This document shows positions 1-10,611 of a stretch of 64,000 nucleotides of DNA, one piece after another. The position numbers and the translations under genes are program-made. Location: positions 3,668,001-3,732,000 of the forward strand of contig CANUEZ040000199.1 in the NCBI GenBank assembly GCA_948099385.1, given 5' to 3'. Source of the stretch: Fasciola hepatica (lineage: Eukaryota > Platyhelminthes > Trematoda > Plagiorchiida > Fasciolidae). The notes beneath the pieces were generated by a model. The model had not been told where the DNA came from, made no database searches, and was given only the letters and a program-made list of their open reading frames with translations. Numbering within the stretch: position 1 is the stretch's first letter; each line of letters begins with the position of its first letter.

Positions 1-590
1 CAAGCCAGTTCAAAGCCACATGCAAAACACTGGATCAGACTGTGACGGTACGCGTAAATGACATCTACAAGATAATAGCATTTATAAACTTCACTTCGTG
101 GAGCCCCTAAAGGAGCTCGCTGGAGGGTGATGATGCAGATAACAAACAGATAACACACTACAACAGTGAAGAGGAGAGAAAAGAACATTACGGCGGACGA
201 AGGCTGAAAGGTCGAGCTGATAGACTACCGTTGCCATTACTTAGCAAAATAAACTGAAAAACCGAAGGCGAATACTGCAGCACAGCGGGAAGCGTCGGTC
301 AATCGAACAGGGTTGTCCAATCGGATGAGAGGTAGGTGTAGACAGTCAGTAGGTGCCAAAGTACAGATCCAGAGCGCAACGGACACGTACGCCAAGGGGA
401 AGAAATGTACCAGTTTAAGACAACCCGTGGTAACAAGTAACAAAATGTGGTTCGAAAAGGGAGCATAGCAGATTTAGCACTGGGTTTCATCTCCTACTAT
501 GTGATAACTGTTAGATATCGAATAGCGATGTTCATTCATTAATCGTGGAGAACGTTCAGTTCAAGCAAACATTAACCGTGCATTGTGTGC
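1..590. other. No gene recognised
   Basis: I see no convincing coding frame, tRNA or repeat here. The short open frames on the minus strand overlap one another in different frames and resemble no family I know. Confidence 0.4.
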
Positions 591-599
591 GGTTGCTTC

Positions 600-1290
600 G
601 GTTACTCTCACTCAATGGTAACCTCAGTCGGAAAAGCTGAAAAAGTATGAAAAGTGAAAGAAGAGAACTGAGAAATGGTATCAAGTTGAAGAAGAAGGCT
701 AGTAAATACAAGAGCAATACTGGTCGCGGTACCGATTCATATCCTTCAACGTATATGGCTACAATGTGTGGAGGTGGCTTGAACTGTATCCAGCAAGTCT
801 AATACATCCTACGTGGCTAAGATCACCGATTAGGTTTTGAATACCCTTCTTCTATGTCATGGGTTGACCACTCTTACTTATCTTTTAACCATTATCTGCC
901 TCATCGAAAATGGCGCGCCAGAGAATCCTATCCGGTGACATGCGTAACCCATGTCCGAACCATCTTAGTCTAGTGAGCCTAAGTGTTTCACCTAATGACC
1001 TGATTCGTCTGCCTGATATTCTGCGCCTAACCACAGCCTTACTTCCAAGGTTTTCCCACCATATTTGAGCAATGCTACGAAGATGTCTGTGGTCGAATAA
1101 TGACAGTCTTCATGCATCCCCCATCGGTCGTGGTCATATTTTGGAACCGTACAGGTGAACTGGCCTGACTTGGACAGCGTATACTGGACTGGGGAACTCT
1201 GCATCTTGTAGATCCAAACTCTAGTCTGGTGTTCGTCTTTTACTTCACCAGAAGGTGGCCTCCGTTGGCTCATGTACCTCTACCGTATCT
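600..1290 (-). pseudogene. RTE-like LINE, 3' end of RT/C-terminal region (degenerate)
   Basis: Reading the minus strand from about 1290 down to 600, in shifting frames, gives the characteristic C-terminal block of trematode RTE-like LINE polyproteins. A segment matches the family's 'CLRSIAQIWWEN' block around 1090. It is followed by a 'RLRWFGH'-type motif around 960 and a 'RRAIFDEA'-like motif around 900. A degraded 'GW..R......LETL.DM' tail lies near 800-740. Several frameshifts and stops interrupt it, so it is inactive. The RT catalytic core is absent, so this is a 5'-truncated insertion. The sequence around 905 (a GGCGCGCC-containing stretch) is closely similar to 36610 in another copy, which supports a common family. 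Confidence 0.7.
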
Positions 1291-1299
1291 ATAATAAGT

Positions 1300-2225
1300 A
1301 GGGAGAACAAAAGACCAGATTTATAATAATGTTATCTGACTTGCTTAGGAATAACCAGCGGTTTAGAGGTATCGAGTATCCGCTGGGATTATAACCCAGT
1401 CGGCTTGTGGATTTGAAAACCGTGTTAAATGAACTTTAGCCTATCCAATTTTGTTTTGAACCGTTCATTCTTTGTTTATATTACAACAGCTGAGGACAGT
1501 TTACATGGAGGGATCTTAAAAGCTGACACTGCGTGGGCAATCCTTCATCACACATTCCTTAGTGGTCTTCTGCTTTCTGTAACATCCATAAAACATGAAT
1601 TTCTCCTGGAAACCTTCTTTCGGGGCGAAAAGTATTCTTGAGAAATGCCCACGGTTCATTTCGAAGAAGCTTCAGGGCATTTTTTACTTGATTCAGTCAT
1701 TAAAGGAATGTTCTATCTGCATCTTGCACACGAGCACCCTATACTGTCTTATTTTTTCAGCGAATAACGATTTAATTGTTTCGCCTCCCCATCAATCTTA
1801 GGTCAGAAGCAGTTAAATTATGTTCACATTCACACACACAAAATGCGCATTCAACGCTAGTCGGGACACCTTTTCTCATAACTCCGGAAAGAAATTTATT
1901 GAACAAACCAATCAGAACGCATTCGATCGTTAATCTCTGTGAAGTTTCCAAATTAATCATGGGAAAAATTGAGAACAACTGCAAAGCTCCACTTTGAATT
2001 CCCCAAGCACTGCTTGAGACGGAATACTTGGGCTGTTTTCGTGAATGGCTGTTTTCGGCCAACTTTCTGGCAATGAACTAACTCAATAAGATGTCTTTTA
2101 TAACTCGGAATAGTAAATTAGCTTCGCGAGATGTCAAACCACCGTGCACTTGAGGCTAAATATTTGGTGCATGTATATGGTAGCATGGTTTGGGGCAGTG
2201 AAATAGCACACGAATAGGACATGAC
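1300..2225. other. No gene recognised
   Basis: Short overlapping frames only. No family similarity, splice-consistent exon or structured RNA is seen. Confidence 0.35.
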
Positions 2226-2229
2226 GTAA

Positions 2230-2565
2230 CGGGGAATGCTGGGGCAAGGGAACGACGTGAATACCAAGGCGAACGGAAGAACTAAACGAGGGCCACAGAT
2301 AAAAGAACAGACGGCGAATATGTCGGAGGCTTCCCGAAGCAGACAAAATGAGGCTTACGGACTACCAGCGGGGTTGCCGGCAACCAGCAACATAGCCCAG
2401 GTGAGGGGCTGCCGACCAAGCCGTCAACTGGGACAATTGGACCAGCTGAAACGGAAGTGACGCCTAAACGAAGCAAGCTATCAGCCACGGGTAACTGGTC
2501 AGAACACAACTGAAGCACTCAAGCAGCTGCAAGAGCAACGTTGGTGTCGAGCAGTCTGGAAAACG
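2230..2565 (+). repeat. Dispersed repeat, copy 1
   Basis: This stretch is repeated in inverted orientation at about 39930-40270, and a short fragment recurs at 57365-57410. Shared landmarks include the block around 2255-2275 (AAGGCGAACGGA), a 'TCGGAGGCTTC' block at 2324 and a 'GTTGCCGGCA' block at 2374. One frame is open for 74 codons (2236-2460), but the copies show no shared long frame, so I treat it as a non-coding repeat or element end. The family is unidentified; an LTR, SINE or LINE UTR are all possible. Confidence 0.65.
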
Positions 2566-4228
2566 GCCTATGGGAATGATTGTATGTGTATCATGACTTG
2601 TCTTGTTGAAATACAATTATCCCACCGTGTGTTGTCATCCTTGTTACAATAAGGCTGACTTCACTGTGGCATCCCGACGCAATCGATCTCTTCCTTTTCC
2701 TTCCAGGTACTTGCTATTTCCGTGTAAGTTCTTTCAGCATGAGACCTCCGTCAGTGACAAGCTGATGGCACAGCTCACTGACCAGTCGCATACTGAAATA
2801 TTTCCGAGGTAAATTAGACGAATTTGACTGACGGTAGCTGATCTACGCTTCATACCACGCACCGGAATAGTGCATGCTACCTGAAAATTAGTGAAAATTT
2901 ATTCGTCGTGAGACTGCAGCATTTTTTCCACAAACCACTCGTCAACATCAAAGTGACGTCTCCGGTCAGAAGTCGATCACGTAATAGGTCCTTATCAAAT
3001 GCTCTAAGTAAACATACATCGGTTTTGTGTCCACAAACATCCAGTGTTTGATCCCATGCTTATTTGGTTCGTACGGCATGTATGCAACCAGTTGGTCCAT
3101 GAATTTAGCTGTTGAGGCTGCTCGTCAGTTGCAAGAGAGTGGTTTAGTCTGTAAGCCTCCCTGAAGTTGCGAGTGAAGATCACAAACATTTCCCTGATCG
3201 GAATAAACGAGTCAGCGCCTCGCCCGGCTAATCGGATTGACTTATCATGGAACCGAACATGACGTTCTAGCAGACGAAAATTGTCACGGGTCATTATTCT
3301 CGGAAACAGCTATGATCCAAGGTTTGCACACCCTAAGGAAGAGTCTAAATAAATTTATCTTATTCACCACGCTAATATCGTAATTCAATAAAAGGGCTTC
3401 AGTTCGCTCATCTACAACTACAGTCCTGAACTTTTCGTGTACTGCAACACAGTGCGTAGCAGTGAGTCGTCAAAATATGCGTTGAAGGCGTCTAGTACTT
3501 TGTGTACAAGTTTAGCATGCACCTTCCAAAGTCCCAAAAAGTACTCCCAAGGCTCTTTCCACGGAGTTTCTGCCGAGAATGTTATTGGTACCTCCGTTAC
3601 CCGGTTGAGTCAAATTATGGAGAATACAAGCTATTGCGTTCGTTTACTCACGGAATAAAATTACTCGGGAATTCCCGTTTTCTTGGCCGTATAGGTTCGT
3701 GTCGAGTAGCGGCTCATGCTGACATCGTCAACAGAGCAAATCCAACTAAATAGCTTCACAGATGAGTCATCAACTAATAACAATCCAACTGGCGTGACCT
3801 GAATATCGTGTACTTCCCACATTCAGAGTGATAGGTTATCGGCATGTTATCGCGAGGACCAAGCACCTTTACCGCTGTGCAAGCGGCAAGCCCACTTGTG
3901 TGCCAGAAAGTTGACCGCGTCACATGCCTTATCGGTGCAATCGGGTCACCTAAATTGGCTTAAGATTTGGTTATCAGCCTACGCGAGGACGGACCAGCAA
4001 TCACCAACTCCCGTGAGTATCCAGGCCGTGTCCCCGTCTTTAAGTCATTGAAAGCGATTTTGGAAGTTCCTCGAGTGTGAACCGACTGATAAATTTCAGC
4101 GAAATTCTGAGTGCGAAACCTATAGTCCAGAAGCGTGAAGGAAGTTCGTTCAGTCACTTTGAAGAACAAAAGAAGATATCCGGTTTTACTGCGAACCAGT
4201 TTTAACTTCGGACTATGCTATTGTTGTT
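2566..4228. other. No gene recognised
   Basis: Several 60-96 codon frames occur on both strands, but none resembles a known domain or carries consistent splice sites. I see nothing that I can name. Confidence 0.35.
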
Positions 4229-4230
4229 TA

Positions 4231-4339
4231 CCATTTTAAGATCGACTTGATAAACTGTCACACCGATTTGCGAAATTATCACATCAATTTACGAAATTAT
4301 CACACAGATTTGGGAAACTATGGGTTTAATTTAAGAACC
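4231..4339 (+). repeat. Left TIR with ~21-bp subrepeats
   Basis: The TIR contains about four imperfect ~21-bp units with the core GATTTGCGAAATTATCACA, at about 4241, 4264, 4285 and 4307. Subterminal tandem units of this sort are typical transposase-binding sites; that role is inferred. Confidence 0.7.
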
Positions 4340-5184
4340 AGATGCATTGGTTGGTTTCTTCATTGGGGGTTTGCATTTCATTGATCAACTAGCCACAAGC
4401 CTCTCTGGTCAACGATTGGCGGTTGTGACCACCTACCTTCCCGCGCTCCTTCCGTGGAAAAATAGCTCGGACCTCAGTCATGCGACTTGTAACGCTCACT
4501 GATGGACGTCGGTCGGGTGGGTGAGTGGGGCCATGAAATGTGAGCCAGAGACCCAAAACTATCCCCAATTTGTCAATGGAAATGGCGGTGCAGTTTTAGT
4601 CCCGATTTAGACTAGCGAGACCATTTATGGGTAGTTGACCAATGAAATGCACCTTACGATGGCTTGGAGATGACTGAGATTGAATGTCAATTCGTGACCA
4701 AAAATTACCGTAGACAAACATAACCAGTTAGCAATTAGCTCTAAGCAGTCTGTACGTTGTTCGATGTCACAGGGCTGTGTGTTGTTCGTCTGTTTACTGT
4801 AAGGACAATGGGTTTACACCAATTGGGAAATACATTTTTGACTGCTCTGCTTGCGAACGATTGAGTCTTTAGCTCCCTTAACTAGTACCGCGTCCGGTGT
4901 AACTCCCAAACTTAAACGTGAACGACATTGTTTCAATACAAACCTATTCCACCAACTTTTACCGTCTTCTGGAACGCGTCGGAACTTTTGGCTTGTTGCA
5001 CGTTTCGTAGGCCATTCTCGGGATCTAGTTAGTACTTTGTATCCGGAGCACTACATTAGTGAGCCTTTTATCTGTTTTTATGTGCATCCTCGAGTACCGG
5101 TATATAATTTTCACAATTTCAGTCGATGATAACTCAATATTTTTAACCAGTTTTGTGCATTTTTCTCACTGCATCGTGTCAAAA

Positions 5185-5365
5185 ATCAGTTCTTCGGGAA
5201 ATACAATCAGTATATTGTTACAGTATGCAACAAGGAAATCTCGATTATTGTTCATTGTTCCTGAGCCAATCAGATTGCTCGATTTGAAATGTTCTAAACA
5301 AAATGCTTCTTCCGACTAATCAGAAAACAGCACTGATATGGTAAAACAAAAACCTATCCAACACA
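5185..5365. repeat. Internal block shared with 33290-33505
   Basis: Landmarks such as AGTTCTTCGGGAAA..CAATCAGT, AACAAGGAAATCTC, TGGTAAAACAAA and ATCCAACACA recur in the same order at 33290-33505. It is therefore part of a dispersed family, not unique sequence. Confidence 0.6.
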
Positions 5366-5496
5366 TATCGGTATTTCTTCAAGTTTTTAATAGTTTTAAT
5401 TTATTATACAGTTTTCATTACGAGCGACTCGAAATTCTTTGACGCTGAAGCAAATGCACTCGCCGTTCCGTTCGCACCGTTCCAACCATTGCGTTC

Positions 5497-5599
5497 GGTT
5501 CTAAAATTAAACTTATAGTTTCTCAAATCTGTGTGATAATCTCAAAAATGTAAGTTTCTCAAATCAATGTAATAGTTTGTCAAATCAATCTTAAAATGG
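5497..5599 (-). repeat. Right TIR of the same element
   Basis: The reverse complement aligns with 4231-4339 end to end, including the subrepeat region. It has more substitutions and a small indel. Confidence 0.7.
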
Positions 5600-5601
5600 T
5601 A

Positions 5602-6415
5602 CGGTATTATTAGTATTTCAGTTACATTGAGTTTTCAATAACTTCGGATACTTGTGTTGTTCGTTCTCCGGGCTTATAGTTTCCATAGACTTCTGATCGA
5701 TGATGATAAAGTTCACGATCTAGAGAATTCAGAAACACGTTTGCACAATGTTCTCTAGATCATTTCGTTCCATATGTACACCTGATTGCGGCAATCAGCA
5801 TAACTGTTTATATAGTATGTGTTGGAAAATGCACTTGTATTTTTTACATCGAAAAGTCGGACTCCGCTAGCCGGAATCGAACTGGTGACTCTCCGTATAC
5901 CGGTGAATACATCCATTTCTTTCGCCAACCACAAGGATCGATTAGAAAATCTGTCTGCCTGAACAATATCTACAGTTTGCGAGTTTTGTATCTATGAAAT
6001 TTAAGACTGTCCTCATTCGAACGCATATTCGCTGCGCATGTGACTAGTGTTGATTAGATTTGAACGGGACTCACATTCGAGCTTGGTTACGAGACACCCG
6101 GTTGAATTTAGTCAACTGGAAATGGTGGAATAAAAGCCGCCCGATCTGATTTGCTCATTGTAATTGAATAGCTTGATCGATAAATTTGCACTGGATTAAA
6201 TTATTCCCTGTTCCTTTAGTGATAAAGAAAGTTAACAATGGGCAAATTTCATTTGTCCATGCTATTCTCGTTTAGCAACCCAAAGATATCAAAAACTAGC
6301 CAATATGTGAAAATGTAAGCGAACTTCGGAAAGGGGAATTTTACTTACATGCTTAAAACGATCAATAATGGAAATGGTAATGAGGAATAATTAGGCCGTC
6401 TTAATTTCTGCTTCT
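5602..6415. other. No protein gene; one tRNA-like fragment
   Basis: The interval contains only the tRNA-like sequence described at 5862-5945. I see no coding frame or other repeat. Confidence 0.35.
5862..5945 (-). other. tRNA-derived sequence (possible SINE head)
   Basis: On the minus strand a perfect Pol III B-box (GTTCGATTC) lies about 60 nt downstream of a weak A-box-like TGGTTGGCGAA, followed by a TTTT run. The T-arm pairs poorly, so this is not a functional tRNA. A tRNA-derived SINE or pseudo-tRNA is the likely source. Confidence 0.3.
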
Positions 6416-6419
6416 CTAA

Positions 6420-6804
6420 TGGTGCTCAAAGTGACCTCCATCAGCCTGCTTGCATAATAATGTTCTTTTAAGGTAATTTTCTCGAACTCCTACTATTGTT
6501 TCCCCGGTATATTTTGTACTTCCTTTGTAATAAGCAGTTTTAATTTATCATTCGTTTTTGGCTTCCGCAGGTAAATCTTTATCTTTAGATGCCCCAGAGA
6601 AGAAACGTCAATCGACGATAAGCCAAGAAACGGTGGGAGTCGTTCTTTGATGTCATTTTTGACTATCCATTTTCTAGAGAATCCTTCATCGAGATATTCA
6701 CGGACACCCTTGGTAGTGTGTATAAGCGCGCCATTGTGTTGAAACCACAAACCCGTACTAACTTCATATGGTTCACCTGGAATTGTCATTAGATTTTTTA
6801 TCAT
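6420..6804 (-). pseudogene. Mariner/Tc1-superfamily transposase, C-terminal remnant
   Basis: A 103-codon minus-strand frame carries the hallmarks of the DDE_3 transposase core. 'WFQHNGALIHTT' corresponds to the family's W-F-Q-x-D-G-A-x-x-H block. 'VREYLDEGFSRKWI' corresponds to the R-x-x-L-x-x-x-F-P-x-R-W-I block, and 'LGHLKIKIY' to the W-G-x-L-K block. Just beyond the stop, in another frame at about 6435-6460, 'ADGGHFEHH' matches the conserved C-terminal G-G-H-F-E-H motif. The catalytic Asp of the first block is replaced by Asn. The P-D-L-x-P-x-D/E block is also destroyed ('LGLSSIDVSS'), so the enzyme is dead. No N-terminal DNA-binding domain or TIR could be located. Confidence 0.7.
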
Positions 6805-6809
6805 TGAAC

Positions 6810-9225
6810 CGTTTGATTAGAGGGCCGAGATTCTCGATGCCCATGGTTCGGTTTATGGGTAGCACACACAGATTTTGGTACACATTTGTACCACCAACCG
6901 TTTCCATCCTCCACTTACTCCTCAGTCGATTTTGTTATCCTATTTACAGCCACATGGGTGCTAACACCGTCCGCAAACAGCCGGTACTTTCTTGTGCTGA
7001 ATTCGACTGTATCATTCAGTCCAAAGGTAGATGCTCATTCGTCTACATCTACAAAACAGAAAAACAATTGAGACACCAAATAGTTGGTTATATTACGATA
7101 TGGCCTAAAAAATGACGAATAGTAATTTCTCAATAGTAACTCTATGAACCAAACAAAAAATAATCATGTCGTTGATTGAGATACATCTGATTGGGCACAA
7201 GCACTGTGTAACTCCGAGCCACTCGCTTAAGATGACATACAATGCCAAAAGCAAGAGATCGCTCAGATCTTCTGAGGTTCTAGCCATTACCCATAGAATT
7301 CATTGTTGACACGAGAAGCCTGAATCGTATTGATCATGGGCGGTCCACTTTTATTTTTCGTATGGGAAAGTCTTACGCTGCCAGCCATTCTCTATTATAA
7401 ATCCAAACCAGTCGAACAGTATGAATAGCTCATCAGTCTGTCCTTGAAAGGCCGAATATCTCACCAGGTTGCTTCCTTGGTAAACGCGTTCGTCAGTCGT
7501 TCCTATTAGGTGGACCATGTGCCTGTTAATTCAATGCTCGGCACTGTGCGAACAAAATGACTAGGGTTTTGGTTCCCGTAATCCTTGAGACAGAGAAGAA
7601 GAGAGGTAGCGAATGTTGTTAGTGTATTTTGCGAGTACTTGCGTAAAGAGCGTACGAGATCAATGATTGAAAGAAAGACTTGCTTGGCGGTCGACGTTCA
7701 GTTAAACAAGGATGTATTGATCGAACCAACGACGTCGAGTTTTGCAAGAGCTTTACCCCGGTAACCAAACATTATTCCCCCAACCACTATCTCTAAGTCC
7801 CATCGTTTGATCTGTCATTCATATCAAACTTACTTTCAGTTTGCAACCTAACCACCATGACACGATATCTGGAGTTCATGAGACCTGCATCGACTGCATA
7901 CCTTCTTCATGATTAATGCACATGCATAGTTCATTGTCCATTAACCCAGCAAAAGGCCGGTCAAACTAACCCTAAATGTAATGGTCACTACTTTCGACAC
8001 CATTGCAAATGCATTCCACAGTATCTCGAATTTCATTGCATAGTAAAGAAGGTAACTGATCCAATCGAGGCGCTGTCAGCAATTGAACAGTACACCCTAA
8101 TAGCTCGTTGTTCAGGTTTAGTATAAATAGCGGTAGCAGCAGTGTTAGTTTCAGCAGTGTAGTCGATCGCATCAGAAACTGCTTGATTTAAAATGAGTAG
8201 TCTCAATGACCTATATCAGTTCTATGAGCTCATATGGGTCAGAAATATTCACCCCGAAAGCAGTCACATTTGTACGAATAAAACGGAACTGAAATGTATG
8301 CATCAACCCGGTTAAAACTGCAATGTAAGGGCACCGGAATAAAGCACAAATTGATGAAGCCATGCTTACAGAGTCGCGATAAGCTAGAATTAGAAATACG
8401 CATATATATGGGTGATTATATCCCGCACCATTACCAGTACTGGCAAATTTGCATTGTGCATGCTAATTACCACGTTGACTTTATTCCTTTTACATGATTC
8501 AACCAGCAGAAGCTTCCGTCCTTTTTTGGTTAAACGAATGAAACACATCACGCTATATAGGTATTTCAAGTGTTTTTTTCTGCTTACTCAGTTGAGCGAA
8601 GGTGTGGCATACAGCACATAGTCAGAAAGTTCCCCAATCCGAAATCTAGGTAGTCAGTCGGTTAACTGATCAGTTATTCGTTATACAAGAGGAGGCAAGT
8701 AGATTGGTGTGAAGTCTAAGCGAAGTGAATGAATGGTAGAAAGTGTCCCAAGTTTGGGTGCATTACACAACCCACCACAACTTGAAATAAGAATTACAAA
8801 TGTTTATTCAAACAATCCAAGGTCGCTTGTATATAGCCGTATAAAAGCGTGATAAAGACTAACTGCATTATGAAAAGTCGTTACAGTTGAGAACCATTCA
8901 CTGAAACCAGCCTCTTGTGTGAATACAGCTCGGGCGTGATCAGTCTTCTACTGACTACTTGTGTCCTGCAGTGAACTACTCTTGAGTCTTTTATGTGTGC
9001 GGAGCTAACTAATTCAAGCACTTGAACTTCCGTGGTCAAAGCTCGGTGATCTCATCCTGGACCCTGGCACTAATCGAGGCTCTGAAAAGAGTTTTAATTC
9101 ACCGGGCAATAACCTGAATTCACCATCAGCTGAACGCAACCACACCGATAACAATCGCAAAACTTAGTTTCAATCGTGTAAACGAGTTAGTTTCCATGGT
9201 ATTGTCCGTCACGCTCTTACACATT
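6810..9225. other. No gene recognised
   Basis: Upstream of the DM9 start there are only short frames. A promoter for the DM9 gene may lie here, but I could not recognise a TATA box or other element with confidence. Confidence 0.3.
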
Positions 9226-9228
9226 TTC

Positions 9229-9230
9229 AG
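9229..9230 (+). promoter_or_regulatory. 3' splice acceptor just upstream of the DM9 ATG
   Basis: A pyrimidine-rich tract ending in TTTTCAG lies 9 nt before the ATG at 9240. It could close a 5'-UTR intron or accept a trans-spliced leader, which many flatworm mRNAs carry. The sequence alone does not decide between these. Confidence 0.5.
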
Positions 9231-9239
9231 CTAACAATC

Positions 9240-9487
9240 ATGGCCAAATGCGGCAGTGGTTTGCAAATGACCCTATCTTGGGTGCCATCTTATAACGGAA
9301 TTGTCCCGCAAGATGACATCGATATTGGACGAAATATTTTCGTTGCAAGAGCAATGCATGCAGAAGAATTTATCCCTGGCAAATTAACTCCCGCAGCCGG
9401 ACAAACTTACATACCGTACGCCGGTGTTGAAAACGGAGTGCCTCAATATCAGGTGCTCTGTGTCACTGCGGTAAATTGTGGAAAATG
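9240..9487 (+). CDS. DM9-domain protein, first coding exon
   Basis: This exon encodes about 82 residues forming one nearly complete DM9 repeat. It has 'LSWVPSYNGIVPQDDIDIG', then 'IFVARAMHAEEFIPGKL' (the Y/F-V-x-R-x...x-P-G-K signature), then 'YIPYAGVENGVPQYQVL' (the Y-x-x-Y-G-G-x-E...Y-x-V-L signature), ending 'NCGKW'. DM9 proteins (DUF3421) are small soluble proteins with two repeats. Characterised bivalve members bind mannose, and fluke members have been reported. No signal peptide or membrane segment is visible, as usual for the family. The start follows a splice acceptor by 9 nt. The exon ends at ATG|GTAAGT, a strong donor, in phase 2. The second repeat begins in the exon at 11733. Codon usage and the absence of stops suggest a real host gene. 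Confidence 0.8.
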
Positions 9488-9783
9488 GTAAGTGTTTCCT
9501 ACTTGGGTAAGGATGTTCGCGTCGCACTTCTCTGACTGAAACCATTTTTCAGTAATAATAAGACTAGAAAGTGGAATCGAGAGACATTCTGTGAATGGCA
9601 GTATGCTGTCTCACATAATTCGTGGATGTGTACTTGTTGTGTAAACTACAGTTAAAATCAGTGCGACCAAGCCCACGAATCAGAGTGAATTAGTGATATG
9701 AACCTGATTCGGTAAATGATGCACATGGCCATGTGGAGTTGAACCATAATTATTCCCATCGGTAATCAGAATCACATTACCAG

Positions 9784-9856
9784 TGGTGGTCGAGTTGTTC
9801 GGTGAGTTGGCTTGCCACCTCGGAGGTCAGCGGTTCGAACCCCCACTAATGACGGT
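9784..9856 (+). other. tRNA-derived sequence (possible SINE head)
   Basis: There is a perfect B-box (GGTTCGAACCC) and an A-box-like TGGTCGAGTTG about 45 nt upstream. AGTGG at the 5' side can pair with CCACT after the T-arm, resembling an acceptor stem. The T-stem has mismatches. The downstream sequence (GATAGACATTA at ~9866, GTTAC...TATAGCGC at ~9957) resembles 14453-14560, so it may be the body of a SINE family. Confidence 0.35.
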
Positions 9857-10104
9857 TACTTTGATGATAGACATTAAATCTCTCTTTCGGCCCGATACCA
9901 CAACTGGCACATGAAGATCTTGTGTGGTTCTCCGTCACTCCAAATCTTAGGATTCGGTTACCTCTTACCCCTTATAGCGCAGTAAGTACTTGTGTCTGTG
10001 GGTTATACCCCTTCCATTGCTCTCATGCGCAGGCATATGATAGTCAAAAAGTGATTGAAGATGACACACTGATATTCACACGGCTCACTATGGTTTCCTG
10101 TGTA

Positions 10105-10111
10105 TTATTAC

Positions 10112-10155
<44 letters not shown>
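10105..10155. repeat. (ATT)n microsatellite
   Basis: About 16 uninterrupted trinucleotide units. Confidence 0.95.
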
Positions 10156-10157
<2 letters not shown>

Positions 10158-10439
10158 AAACACCGATCGAACTGTCTCATGAAACTTTATTGGGGACTCA
10201 TTGCGGACAGACATCTGCATGTTGGTGATTCGTAATCAAAGGAAATATCGTTTTCAGCTTTTTGGAATTTCTGTAGGATATACATTATTTTCGGATTTCC
10301 CATACGTAATATGCATTATTGTAATAATCGTATCGAACTGAACTGACAGGACGTATTGAAATTGCCCCCACCCAGAACTACGCGAACGAAAGTTGCAAGA
10401 ACACCAAGGCTGCGGAATATCACGCTAGGTTTATTGAAG

Positions 10440-10611
10440 AACGGGTCTGCATCAATATGTTAAATCAAAGAAAGTATTTGACAGACTCAAAGATGACCAG
10501 TTACTAGGAGCTTCTGTGGAACTTGTCGGCGTTGATCCTGATTGGTTTGGGCTGATCCGCCTACGTGTCTGCGAAGCTGTACCTGACCGTATCACGTGTG
10601 ACAGCTGCTGA
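10440..10611 (+). other. Unidentified coding-like frame inside the DM9 intron
   Basis: An open stretch of about 55 codons lies between stops and contains 'KKVFDRLKDDQLLGASVEL' followed by 'VDPDWFGLIRLRVCEA'. Its composition is protein-like, but it matches no family I can name and has no clear splice sites. It may be a fragment of a transposable element or chance. Confidence 0.2.

Larger units (their letters stand above)
4231..5599. mobile_element. Non-autonomous DNA transposon (long-TIR, TA-flanked)
   Basis: The two ends are inverted repeats. The left end starts CCATTTTAAGATCGACTTG at 4231, and the reverse complement of the right end starts CCATTTTAAGATTGATTTG at 5599. The match continues with moderate divergence for about 105-125 bp, to about 4360 on the left and 5478 on the right. 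TA dinucleotides flank both ends (4229-4230 and 5600-5601), consistent with a TA target duplication as used by Tc1/mariner-type elements. Other TA-duplicating superfamilies are not excluded. The 1.37-kb interior has no transposase frame that I recognise. The first ~420 bp resemble 13160-13550 and its inverted copy, so the element belongs to a family present at least three times here. Confidence 0.75.

Noticed and set aside
9784..9856. Functional tRNA gene
   Set aside because: The boxes are present, but the T-stem and anticodon arm do not fold well enough. It is called a tRNA-derived sequence instead.
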